Below, one piece after another: positions 33,112 to 41,520 of a DNA stretch of 64,000 nucleotides. The notes beneath the pieces were generated by a model. The model worked only from the letters and a program-made list of their open reading frames with translations. It was not told the origin of the DNA and ran no database searches. A program made the position numbers and the translations under genes. The stretch's first letter is position 1; each line of letters opens with the position of its first letter. Origin of the DNA: Dactylosporangium fulvum (GTDB lineage: Bacteria > Actinomycetota > Actinomycetes > Mycobacteriales > Micromonosporaceae); NCBI RefSeq assembly GCF_025137375.1, contig NZ_CP073720.1, forward strand, positions 6,782,501-6,846,500, given 5' to 3'.

Positions 33112-34101
33112 ATGACGTACCGCTTCTTCAGCCCCGCTCCACCGAAGGCGGCGACCGGTCTCACCGCGGAGGTCTACCGGCAGCTGCGGGACGAGTTCCT
33201 CGGGCCGGTGCCCACCTTCCAGGCGCTCTCGGCCGTGCCGGAGGTGATGGCCGCGACCTGGGCGCTGATGCGCGAGGCCCTGCTCGCGGGCGACACCTCC
33301 CGGGTGGACCGTGAACTCGTCGCCTCGGCGGTGTCCCGGGCCAACCGCTGCCGGTTCTGCGTCGACGCCCACGTGATGCTGCTGCACGCGCTGGGCGAGC
33401 ACGAGCTGGCCGAGGTCGTCGCCCGGGGCGGCACGCCGCCGCGGCCGAGGCACGCCGAACTCGCCGCCTGGGCCGAGGCCAGCCGCAATCCCCGGGCCGC
33501 CGCGTGGACGAGCCCGCACGGCCCCGAGCTCACCGGCACCCTGCTCGCCTTCCACTGCATCAACCGGGTCGTCTCGGCGCTGCTCGACCCGGATCTGCTG
33601 CCCGGCGGCCTGCAGCGCGCCCCGGTGGTGCGGTCCGTCGGGGGTCGGCTGTACGGCAGGACCGCGCGGGAGCCGAAGGAGCCCGGCCGCAGCCTCCCGC
33701 TCCTCGACGCCGGCGCGACGGCGCCGCCCGCCTGGGCCGGCGACAGCCCCGTCGGCGTCGCGTACGCGTCGCTGCAGCACGCCGCCACGCAAGGTGGAGA
33801 CCTGCTGAGCGACGTGGCTCGCCAGACCGTCACGGCCACCGTGCGCTGGGAGGACGGGCGGCACCCGGACCGGCCCGCCGAATGGGCCGCCGAGCTGGTC
33901 CGTGACCTGCCCGGCACCGACCGCGTCGGCACGCGGATCGTGCTGCTGGCGGCGTTCGCGCCCGGCGCGATCAGCCCGGGCGACGTCGCCCTCTGGCGGC
34001 TCTCCCACCCGGCCGACGCCGACCTCGTGCGGCTGGTCGCATACGGCGCGATCACGGCCACCGACCACGTCGCCCGGGCACTGACCCCGACTCACCGTTA
34101 G
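33112..34101 (+). CDS. carboxymuconolactone decarboxylase / AhpD-like protein
   Basis: A 329-residue protein whose N-terminal half carries the AhpD-like core SRANRCRFCVDAHVMLLHALG, with C80, C83 and H87 forming a CxxCxxxH redox site. The C-terminal half is an alpha-helical extension of unknown role. Such proteins act as alkylhydroperoxidase-type reductases or carbon-ring lyases; the CxxC supports a redox role. ATG 33112 is chosen; the frame extends upstream without a good ribosome site. It is 9 bp from the next membrane-protein gene, in an operon with the mini-multicopper oxidase. Confidence 0.75.
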   Translation: MTYRFFSPAPPKAATGLTAEVYRQLRDEFLGPVPTFQALSAVPEVMAATWALMREALLAGDTSRVDRELVASAVSRANRCRFCVDAHVMLLHALGEHELAEVVARGGTPPRPRHAELAAWAEASRNPRAAAWTSPHGPELTGTLLAFHCINRVVSALLDPDLLPGGLQRAPVVRSVGGRLYGRTAREPKEPGRSLPLLDAGATAPPAWAGDSPVGVAYASLQHAATQGGDLLSDVARQTVTATVRWEDGRHPDRPAEWAAELVRDLPGTDRVGTRIVLLAAFAPGAISPGDVALWRLSHPADADLVRLVAYGAITATDHVARALTPTHR

Positions 34102-34110
34102 GAGACCACC

Positions 34111-34548
34111 ATGCGCCGGGCCTTTGTCATCGTCAGCGCGCTGTTGCTCGTCTCGTTTGTCCTGCAGTTCGCCTTCGCCGCCGTGGGCGCGTTCACAAAA
34201 CCCGCCGGCGACGGCGCGTACGTCCTGCACAGCGTCACCGGGATGGCGGTCATCCCCGCCCTCACCCTGCTCACCACGCTGTTCGCCGTGCTGGCGAAGG
34301 CGCCGGGCCGGCTGATCGGGCTGGCGGCCCTGTCGCTCGGCCTCGTCGTCGTGCAGGGGCTCATCGCCATGCTCGCGAACGCGTTCACCGACGCCGCGGG
34401 CGCCAGCACCCCGGTCGGCCTGACCGTCGCCGCGCTGCACGCGCTCAACGGCATCGTCGTGGTGCACGTCGTGGTCAGCGTCTTCCGGGCGGCGCAACGG
34501 CTGGCCGGCGCTGCGGGCGTTTCGGGTTTTCGAGGTGAATCAGCATGA
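34111..34548 (+). CDS. DUF6220-like small membrane protein
   Basis: A 145-residue protein with four membrane segments (about residues 5-27, 40-62, 67-90, 101-125). The short signature HSVTGMAVIPALTLL and the last helix HALNGIVVVHVVVSVF resemble DUF6220-type proteins, though this assignment is from memory. GGAG six to ten bases before ATG 34111 supports the start. It overlaps the multicopper-oxidase gene by 4 bp and may form a membrane partner for it. Confidence 0.65.
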   Translation: MRRAFVIVSALLLVSFVLQFAFAAVGAFTKPAGDGAYVLHSVTGMAVIPALTLLTTLFAVLAKAPGRLIGLAALSLGLVVVQGLIAMLANAFTDAAGASTPVGLTVAALHALNGIVVVHVVVSVFRAAQRLAGAAGVSGFRGESA

Positions 34549-35267
34549 CCACCGGGTCGCTGCTCGCGGCCGACCTCGTGATCGCGGTCCTCGGGGCCGC
34601 CGGGTGGCTGGGCGGCGGCGCCGCGTCGGCCGCCCGGCGCCGTCCGCTCGCACTGGGCCTGGCCGCCTTCGCGCTGCTCGCCACGTTCGCCCGCGCGGTC
34701 ACGATCGCCGCGCTGGCCCGCGCCGGCTGGTGGTTCGCGGCGGAGAAGGTCCTCATCGCCGCCCCGCTGTCGGTCGCGGCGGTGGTCGTCGCCGGGCCGC
34801 GGCTGCTGCGGGTCCCGGGCGACATCCGGTCCATCACGGTCCCGCTGCTCTACGGCGCCGGTGCTCCGGTGCCGTGGTCGCGCTTCGACCGGGAGTTCAC
34901 GCTTGTCCTCGACCGCGGCCTCGACCTGCGCGGGCTGCTTCCGCGGTACGCCCACACCGTCAACGGCGCGGCCGATCCGGACATCCCGCCTCAGGTGGTG
35001 CACCTCGGCGAGACCGTCAAATTCACGATCGTGAACCGATCGCTGGTGGTGCACCCGTGGCACCTGCACGGGCATCACGTCCTGGTGCTGTCCCGCGACG
35101 GAAAGCCGGCGACCGGGAGTCCGTTGTGGCTGGACTCGTTCGACGTCCGCCCCGGCGAAGTCTGGGAGGTGGCGTTCGCGGCGGACAACCCCGGAATGTG
35201 GGCCAACCACTGTCACAACCTGGCGCACGCCGACGCCGGGATGACGCTGCACCTGATGTACTCGTGA
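34545..35267 (+). CDS. membrane-anchored single-cupredoxin (mini multicopper oxidase-type) protein
   Basis: A 240-residue protein. Residues 1-90 contain three membrane segments and the rest is one cupredoxin domain. It carries the complete C-terminal copper motifs of multicopper oxidases: HPWHLHGH at residues 170-177, and HCHNLAHADAGM at 222-233, giving T1 ligands H170, C223, H228 and M233 and half of the T2/T3 ligands. The N-terminal cupredoxin domain that normally supplies the other ligands is absent. It may form oligomers, pair with another protein, or act only as a T1 electron carrier. Start overlap and operon position tie it to the AhpD-like gene. Confidence 0.75.
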   Translation: MTTGSLLAADLVIAVLGAAGWLGGGAASAARRRPLALGLAAFALLATFARAVTIAALARAGWWFAAEKVLIAAPLSVAAVVVAGPRLLRVPGDIRSITVPLLYGAGAPVPWSRFDREFTLVLDRGLDLRGLLPRYAHTVNGAADPDIPPQVVHLGETVKFTIVNRSLVVHPWHLHGHHVLVLSRDGKPATGSPLWLDSFDVRPGEVWEVAFAADNPGMWANHCHNLAHADAGMTLHLMYS

Positions 35268-35276
35268 CGAAGCACC

Positions 35277-36929
35277 CTAGACGCGGAAGCGGGCGACCTC
35301 GCTCTGCAACTCGGCGGCCAGGCGGGACAGCTCCGTGACGGTGGTGTCGGCCTCGGCGAGGGTGTCGCTGGTCGCCTGCGCGGCCTGCGCGACGCCGGCG
35401 ATGTTGCCGGCGATGTTGTTCGCGCCGTTGGCGGCCTCGGCGACGTTGCGGGTCATTTCCGTGGTCGTGGCGGTCTGTTCCTCGACGGCGGAGGCGATGG
35501 TGAGCTGGTAGTCGTTGATCCGGGCGATGATCCGGCTGATCTCGCCGATCGCGGCGACGGCGTTGCCGGTGTCGGCCTGGATGGCCTCGACGCGCCGGGA
35601 GATGTCCTCGGTGGCGCGGGCGGTCTCCTGCGCCAGCTCCTTGACCTCGTTGGCGACGACGGCGAAGCCTTTGCCGGCCTCGCCCGCCCGGGCCGCCTCG
35701 ATGGTGGCGTTGAGCGCGAGGAGGTTGGTCTGCTCGGCGATCGAAGTGATCACCTTGACCACGTTGCCGATCTCGGTGGAGGACTCGCCGAGCTTCGACA
35801 CCGTGTCGTTGGTCGACTGCGCCACACCGACCGCCTCCGCCGCGACCTGCGCGGCGTCGCCGGCGTTGCGAGCGATCTCGCGGATCGACGCGCCCATCTC
35901 CTCGGCGCCCGCGGCGACGGTATGTACGTTCTGCGACACCGCGCCGGCCGCGCCCGCGGCCACGTCGGCCTGTCGCGCGGCATCCTGCGCGTTGGTGGCG
36001 ATCCGGCCGCTGACCGCGGTGAGCCGCTGCGAGCTGCTGCCGAGGGTCTGCGACCCGCCGGTGATGGCGGTGACCGTGCCACGCAGACCCGTCCGGGCGT
36101 CGTTCACCGCGCCGGCCATCGCGCCGAGCTCGTCGCGGGCGTACACCTCGGCCGGCACCGTCAGGTCCGCGCCAGCGAGCGCTCGGAGCGCGGTGGAGAC
36201 GCTGTCCAGCTGCCGGCGCAGGATGCGCGCCACCCACGCCCCGGCGAGCAGCGCCACCGCGAGTCCGCCGACCAGCAGCGCGGCGACAAGCATCCAGGCG
36301 TGACGGTACTGCCGGTCCGCAGCCGCGACGGTGGCGGCGGCCTCGCTGCTCTCCACGGCCTGCAGCTCGTCGAGTGCGGTCTTGGTCTGGTTCTCCAGGT
36401 CGGTGGAGACGGCGACGATCCGGTCCTCGGACGGCGGCGCGTAGCCGGCCGGCGGCGCTTCGAGGAAGAGCACCACGTTGCGCAGGGTCCGGTACTGCCC
36501 GAGTGTGTCGGTGACCCGGCCGATGGCGGCCAGCCGCGCCGGCGAACCGGCGGCCAGCGATCGGTACGCGGCCGTGGCGTCGTCGACCTTCTTGTCCGCG
36601 GCCGCCACCGCCGCGCGGGACTGCTGCACGTCCGCCGTGCCGCCGCTGGCCGAGTACAGCGAGAACATCATCGAGTTGCGGTACATGTCGGCCATCCCCG
36701 CGCGCAGCTGGGTGAGCTGCTCGGAGCTGTCGAGGTGGCGGCGCTTCATGTCGTGCAGGTCGCCGTTGAGCCTCGACATCCGGGTCAGCGCCAGCACGCC
36801 GATCGCGGCCGCGACCAGCGCGACGAGCAGCACCACGAAAAACGCCTTGGCGATCACTCCACGATCCGCCACCAGTCCGGTAAGGCGTCCCCGCCGGACT
36901 GTGACGACGACATCCCGCTGCTGCGACAC
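35277..36929 (-). CDS. methyl-accepting chemotaxis protein
   Basis: A 550-residue chemoreceptor. A short cytosolic start is followed by the first membrane helix (about residues 25-50), a four-helix-bundle ligand domain of ~150 residues, a second membrane helix (AWMLVAALLVGGLAVALLAG), a HAMP domain and the signalling hairpin. The hairpin tip reads IAEQTNLLALNATIEAARAG then KGFAVVANEVKELA, which is canonical. GAGGGA before GTG 36929 sets the start; the frame is longer upstream. No che genes lie in the window, so partners must be elsewhere. Confidence 0.9.
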   Translation of the reverse strand: MSQQRDVVVTVRRGRLTGLVADRGVIAKAFFVVLLVALVAAAIGVLALTRMSRLNGDLHDMKRRHLDSSEQLTQLRAGMADMYRNSMMFSLYSASGGTADVQQSRAAVAAADKKVDDATAAYRSLAAGSPARLAAIGRVTDTLGQYRTLRNVVLFLEAPPAGYAPPSEDRIVAVSTDLENQTKTALDELQAVESSEAAATVAAADRQYRHAWMLVAALLVGGLAVALLAGAWVARILRRQLDSVSTALRALAGADLTVPAEVYARDELGAMAGAVNDARTGLRGTVTAITGGSQTLGSSSQRLTAVSGRIATNAQDAARQADVAAGAAGAVSQNVHTVAAGAEEMGASIREIARNAGDAAQVAAEAVGVAQSTNDTVSKLGESSTEIGNVVKVITSIAEQTNLLALNATIEAARAGEAGKGFAVVANEVKELAQETARATEDISRRVEAIQADTGNAVAAIGEISRIIARINDYQLTIASAVEEQTATTTEMTRNVAEAANGANNIAGNIAGVAQAAQATSDTLAEADTTVTELSRLAAELQSEVARFRV

Positions 36930-37046
36930 GGCTATCCCTCGATCGGCTTGCTGGTTCGGCTCAGTGGTCAACACATCGGCATCGGACCCGGGTTGCTGAG
37001 AAGTTCCGACGAACAGGGCCGGCACCCGCTGCGGTGTGCCGGCGTC

Positions 37047-37517
37047 CTATCGGCCGGTGTCCCCGGGTCGCTCGGGGTGGCCCGGCACGATCCGGCACAG
37101 CAGCGCCGCGACGGCGCCGGTGACCGCGCCCACGATCGTTCCGGTGACGAGGCTGGACAGCGCCGCGGCGGTGCGGACGACGGCGCTCTGTACCGTGGGG
37201 TCGACGCCGGTGAGGTTCCCGCCGAGGGTCGGGGTGTCCCCGTCGAAGGCGGTGTCCCACAGCAGTTGATGGCCCGCGGCGAGGAACACGCCGTAGAGCG
37301 CGCCGATGACCAGGACGGTCACGAACGGATGCGCCGGCCGCTTCCACAGCACCGCGGCGATCCAGCACAGCGGCGGAAGGAAGACCAGCAGTCCGTTGAC
37401 GAAGCTGCCTTCGGTGATGACGCCGAGGTCGTGCAGCACGAGCCGGGGCGCGGCCAGCGCGGCCAGACCGATCAGCACCGGCCAGGAGAACCCGAGCATG
37501 CGGCGCGGCCGGCTCAT
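37047..37517 (-). CDS. small four-pass membrane protein
   Basis: A 156-residue protein with four membrane segments (GFSWPVLIGLAALAAPRLVL; GLLVFLPPLCWIAAVLW; VTVLVIGALYGVFLAAG; TGTIVGAVTGAVAALLC). The family is unknown to me. ATG 37517 overlaps the stop of the 39-residue ORF before it. The HK/RR pair at 37824 is divergent and close, so this membrane pair could be its target or partner; that is inference. Confidence 0.6.
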   Translation of the reverse strand: MSRPRRMLGFSWPVLIGLAALAAPRLVLHDLGVITEGSFVNGLLVFLPPLCWIAAVLWKRPAHPFVTVLVIGALYGVFLAAGHQLLWDTAFDGDTPTLGGNLTGVDPTVQSAVVRTAAALSSLVTGTIVGAVTGAVAALLCRIVPGHPERPGDTGR

Positions 37518-37633
37518 CGCGCGGCCTCCGCGGCGACGGCCGCGCGGGCCGTGTCGCGGGCGTCGCCGAACGGCAGCATCGCCGGCCACACGGGCACCAC
37601 GAGCACGATCCAGGTCAGTTCGGTGCGGGACAC
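37514..37633 (-). CDS. 39-residue small membrane-associated protein
   Basis: This mini-gene is supported by a strong ribosome site: AGGAGGA is followed after seven bases by GTG 37633, and its TGA overlaps ATG 37517 of the next gene. The product has one hydrophobic segment (LTWIVLVVPVWPAMLPFGDA) and an alanine-rich tail. It is probably a small membrane protein or a translational leader for the gene at 37047. The upstream frame (to 37783) lacks a good start, so the short form is preferred. Confidence 0.5.
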   Translation of the reverse strand: MSRTELTWIVLVVPVWPAMLPFGDARDTARAAVAAEAAR

Positions 37634-37823
37634 GTTCGAGTCCTCCTGCGTCGGTCGCGCCGTTGCGGGCGCCGTCCATGTCGTCAACCATGCTGCGGTT
37701 CGTGAGCGTTGCCGTCTGCCGCCTGCGGGAGCGGACCGGAATCGCTTCCGGGCGTACACGGCGCCGGGGACCTGACGCTCCACGGCGACGGCGGCCGCCC
37801 GGCACGCCGTCTACGCTGCTTGT

Positions 37824-38972
37824 GTGCGTTCCCGACCCACCCGCACCGACGCGTTGCTCGGTGCCGCCACCTTCTGCCTGGTCGCGGCGGCCGTGGTCAC
37901 CGACGGCGGGCCGCCCGGCCGGGCCGTGCTCGCCTACGGCTTCGCGGTCGGCTTCGGCGCGCTGCTGCTGTGCAGCCGGGAGTGGCCGGTCGCCACGCTG
38001 CTGGCAACCGCGGCCGGCATCGTCGTGTACTACTCGCTCGACCTCCCGGCGATCGGCCTGGCCGCACCGACGGCCGCCGTGTTGTACACGGCGGCGGAGC
38101 GCGGCAGGGTGTTGCCGGCCGCGGTCGTCGGCGGCGGGCTGCTGGCGCTGTCGGTGGGCATGCGACTGGTCGAGGGCGACGACATCTCGATCGTCGTGGG
38201 CTTCGACCTCGGCTCCGAGGCCGCGCTGATGCTCGCCGTCATCACCCTCGGCGACGCCGTCCGCAGCAGGAGGTCGCTGCGGGCCGAGCTGGCCCGGCAG
38301 GCCGCCGCCGCCGCCGAGGACCGCCGCCGGGAGGCCGCCCGGCAGGTCGAGGCCGAGCGGCTGCGCATCGCTAGGGAGGTACACGACACCCTCGGCCACA
38401 CCATGTCGGTCATCACGCTGCAGTCGGCGGTGGCGCAGGAGGCCCTCGCGGACAACAAACCCGACCAGGCCGGCACCGCGCTCGCCGCGATCAGCTCGGC
38501 CGGCGGCAGCGGGATGGCCGAGCTGCGCGCCACCCTGCAGACCCTCCGCCGCGACTCCGGCACCCGCGAACCCGCACCGGGCTTCGACCAGCTGCACACC
38601 CTCGTCGACGGCGTGCGTCACAGCGGCCTGCCCGTCGAGCTCCGCGTCACCGGCCAGGTCGACGCGCTGCCCGCCGTCGTGGCCACGACCGCCTACCGGA
38701 TCGTCCAGGAAGCACTCACCAACACCCTGCGGCACGCACGCGCCAGCCGGGTCCACGTCACGGTGCGGGCGACAGGACCCCGGCTGTCGCTCGAGATCGT
38801 CGACGACGGCCGAGGCGCACCGCCCGGCGCGGCGCCGGACACGAACGGCCATGGCCTGCGCGGGATGTCCGAGCGGGTCTCCCTGCTCGGCGGCACCGTC
38901 GAGGCCGGCAACGGCGAGCAGGGCGGGTTCCGGGTGCACGCACGCCTGCCGCTGGCCGGGAGCCGAGCATGA
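37824..38972 (+). CDS. DesK/NarX-type sensor histidine kinase
   Basis: A 382-residue kinase. About five membrane segments lie in residues 10-145, then a helical linker (RQAAAAAEDRRREAARQVEA), HisKA_3 with H187 in RIAREVHDTLGHTMSVITLQ, and HATPase_c (YRIVQEALTNTLRHAR; GHGLRGMSERVSLLGG). It is coupled by 4 bp to its response regulator. The divergent small membrane-protein pair upstream shares the intergenic region and may be regulated by it. Confidence 0.9.
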   Translation: MRSRPTRTDALLGAATFCLVAAAVVTDGGPPGRAVLAYGFAVGFGALLLCSREWPVATLLATAAGIVVYYSLDLPAIGLAAPTAAVLYTAAERGRVLPAAVVGGGLLALSVGMRLVEGDDISIVVGFDLGSEAALMLAVITLGDAVRSRRSLRAELARQAAAAAEDRRREAARQVEAERLRIAREVHDTLGHTMSVITLQSAVAQEALADNKPDQAGTALAAISSAGGSGMAELRATLQTLRRDSGTREPAPGFDQLHTLVDGVRHSGLPVELRVTGQVDALPAVVATTAYRIVQEALTNTLRHARASRVHVTVRATGPRLSLEIVDDGRGAPPGAAPDTNGHGLRGMSERVSLLGGTVEAGNGEQGGFRVHARLPLAGSRA

Positions 38973-39631
38973 CGGACATCCGGGTGGTCCTCGTCGACGA
39001 CCAGCACCTCGTTCGAGCCGGGCTCCGCGCGCTGCTCGAACGCGCACCGGACATCACTGTCGTCGGCGAGGCCGGTGACGGCGCGACAGGCCTGGACGCC
39101 GTCCGCACCGAGCAACCCGACGTGGTGCTCATGGACGTGCGCATGCCCGGCACCGACGGCCTCGAGGCCACCCGGCGCATCCTGACCGACCCGCGCCTCA
39201 CCGGCGTCCAGGTTGTCATGCTGACCACCTTCGACGACGACGAGTATCTTTTCGAGGCCATCCGCGCCGGCGCGGCCGGCTTCCTCCTCAAGGACACCCC
39301 GCCCGACGCCCTGCGTGCCGCCGTCCGCACCGTGGCCGGCGGCGACGCGCTGCTCTCCCCCGCCGTCACGCGACGCGTCCTGGCCGCCGCGGCCCGCTCC
39401 CCCGTGGCGGACACCCGACGACTCGCCGGACTGACCGAACGTGAACGGGATGTCCTCGCACAGGTCGGCACCGGACGGTCCAACGCGGAGATCGGCGCCG
39501 AGCTGCACCTCAGCCCGGACACCGCCCGCACCTACGTGAGCCGCCTGCTGACCAAGCTCGACGCACGCGACCGCTCCCAGCTCGTGGTCATCGCCTACGA
39601 AACCGGACTCGTAACCCCCGGAGGCACCTGA
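38969..39631 (+). CDS. NarL/LuxR-type response regulator
   Basis: A 220-residue regulator: receiver D10-D11, phospho-acceptor D56 (VVLMDVRMP), K108, and the LuxR motif LTERERDVLAQVGTGRSNAE with the recognition helix TARTYVSRLLTKLDARDR. It is the partner of the kinase at 37824. The gene for the DJ-1-type membrane protein follows after 162 bp on the same strand and could be a direct target. Confidence 0.9.
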   Translation: MTDIRVVLVDDQHLVRAGLRALLERAPDITVVGEAGDGATGLDAVRTEQPDVVLMDVRMPGTDGLEATRRILTDPRLTGVQVVMLTTFDDDEYLFEAIRAGAAGFLLKDTPPDALRAAVRTVAGGDALLSPAVTRRVLAAAARSPVADTRRLAGLTERERDVLAQVGTGRSNAEIGAELHLSPDTARTYVSRLLTKLDARDRSQLVVIAYETGLVTPGGT

Positions 39632-39793
39632 GCCGACACCGCCGGTGGCGGCTGTCCATCGTTCGGACGACACCAGGGTTCCGTCTTGCCACCGTCCCGC
39701 GCGGACGCATGACCGGCGCAGGATCGACACGTCAACCGACGACGTCGCCGGAACGGCGCCGTCGTCGTCATCCGTGGGTGTGGTGAGGAAACG

Positions 39794-41515
39794 ATGAGAG
39801 CCGTTCTCCACTTCTCCAGGCACGTTCTCGAAATGGTCGTGGCGATGCTGGCCGGCATGTTCGCGCTGGGACCACTGTGGACACTGGTACTGCCGGGCGC
39901 CGCCGGGCGGACCGACGTGCACACGCTGACGATGGCCACCGACATGGCGATCGGCATGGCGCTGTGGATGTGCGTGCGCGGTCACGGCTGGGCGAGCATC
40001 GGCGAGATGACCGCCGCGATGTACGCGCCGTTCGCGGTGCTGCTCGTCCCGTACCGGCTCGGCGCCGTCTCCGCCGGTGTCGTCATGACCGGCGGCCACG
40101 TGCTGATGGTGGTCGCGATGGTCGCGGTCATGCTGCGGCGGCGATCGGAGTACACGCACGGCGGGCATCCGCTGCCGCGCGCCGTGACACGGACCGGTGC
40201 GGTCGTGCTGGCGCTGGCGGCGCTGCCGGTGCCGGTCGGCGCCGCCGTGGCCGCGGTGAACACCCGGAGCGTGTACGCGGCGGCGCCCTCGTCGGAGGTT
40301 CCGGCGCCGCCGCCGCGCCCCTTCGACCCGGCCCTGCCGACCGCGGTTGTGGTGCTCGGCGCCGAAGGAGCGAACGTGGCGGACGCGCTCGGACCGTTTG
40401 AGGTGCTGGCCGTCACGGGACGGTTCAACGTCCTCACCGCCGCGCCGACCGCGGCGCCGGTGACGCTGACCGGCGGCCTGGACCTGGTGCCGGACGTGAC
40501 GTTCGAGTCCCTGGCGTCCCGGCTCGGCGGCCGCGCCGCCGACGTGGTCGTGGTGCCCGCGATGCCGCGCACCGACGAGCCCGCGGTCCTCGACTTCCTC
40601 CGGCGCCAGGCCCGCGGCGGCGCGCTGCTGCTCAGCGTGTGCTGGGGCGGCGGTGTCGCCGCCGCGGCCGGGGTGCTCGACGGACACGCCGCGACGTCGC
40701 ACTGGTACCGCCTCGACGACCTTCAGAAGGAGTACACCGACGTGCGGTGGCAGCACGGCGTCCGCTACGTCGACGACGGTCAGGTGATCAGCACGGCCGG
40801 TGTGCTGTCCGGCATCGACGGCACACTGCGGGTGGTCGAGCGCCTGGCTGGCACGCGGGTGGCCGCTGCCGCGGCGGGCGCGGTGGGCTGGCGCCACTAC
40901 TCGCCCGGCGCGCCGGCGCCGATTCCCGTGCGGCGCTTCGGCCCCGGCGACGCGATCGCCGCGCTGAACCTGGCCTACCGCTGGGACGCGCCGACGGCCG
41001 GGGTCCTGCTGACGGACGGCGTCGGTGAGCTCGAACTCGCCTCGGTCTTCGTCACCTACACCGAAGCCGTTTATGCCGCCCGGACACTCGCGGTGTCGTC
41101 CGGGGCCGCGACGGTCCGCTCCCGGCACGGGTTGACGTTCGTACCGCGCGCGACACTCACGGACGCGCCGGAGCTGGACCGGCTGCTGGTGCCCGGTGCC
41201 GCGGCCGCCGCCCGGCGCGACGCGCCGACGACGCAGGGCATCCCGCCGACGTACCTGCACGCGGCACCGGGTTTCGCCTTCGACGGGCCGCTGCACGACA
41301 TCGCGACCGACGTCGACGTCGCCTCGGCGGCGTGGCGGGCCAAGCTGCTGGAGTACCCCGCCGGGGACATCACGCTCACCGGTCGTGGCTGGCCCTGGGA
41401 GCGCACCCTGCGCCCGGTGCTCCTGGCGCTGGCCGGCCTGGCCGTCCTGGCCGGCGGGCTGGCCGTCCAGCGGCGCCGGCGAGGTTCCCTCGTGCCCGGT
41501 GACGGGCGACGATAG
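39794..41515 (+). CDS. membrane protein with DJ-1/PfpI (GATase1-like) domains
   Basis: A 573-residue protein. Residues 1-~110 hold three to four membrane segments and ~137-157 another. Two GATase1-like domains follow outside the membrane. The first contains SVCWGGGVAAAAGVLDGHAA, with the nucleophile-elbow Cys typical of the ligand domain of AraC-type regulators, then TSHWYRL. The second half lacks that Cys. A final membrane helix (VLLALAGLAVLAGGLAVQ) ends in a basic tail. There is no AraC DNA-binding domain, so it may sense or process a metabolite at the membrane. It is 5 bp before the next kinase gene, in one operon with the 41.5-43.3 kb pair. Confidence 0.7.
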   Translation: MRAVLHFSRHVLEMVVAMLAGMFALGPLWTLVLPGAAGRTDVHTLTMATDMAIGMALWMCVRGHGWASIGEMTAAMYAPFAVLLVPYRLGAVSAGVVMTGGHVLMVVAMVAVMLRRRSEYTHGGHPLPRAVTRTGAVVLALAALPVPVGAAVAAVNTRSVYAAAPSSEVPAPPPRPFDPALPTAVVVLGAEGANVADALGPFEVLAVTGRFNVLTAAPTAAPVTLTGGLDLVPDVTFESLASRLGGRAADVVVVPAMPRTDEPAVLDFLRRQARGGALLLSVCWGGGVAAAAGVLDGHAATSHWYRLDDLQKEYTDVRWQHGVRYVDDGQVISTAGVLSGIDGTLRVVERLAGTRVAAAAAGAVGWRHYSPGAPAPIPVRRFGPGDAIAALNLAYRWDAPTAGVLLTDGVGELELASVFVTYTEAVYAARTLAVSSGAATVRSRHGLTFVPRATLTDAPELDRLLVPGAAAAARRDAPTTQGIPPTYLHAAPGFAFDGPLHDIATDVDVASAAWRAKLLEYPAGDITLTGRGWPWERTLRPVLLALAGLAVLAGGLAVQRRRRGSLVPGDGRR

Positions 41516-41520
41516 GCAGC

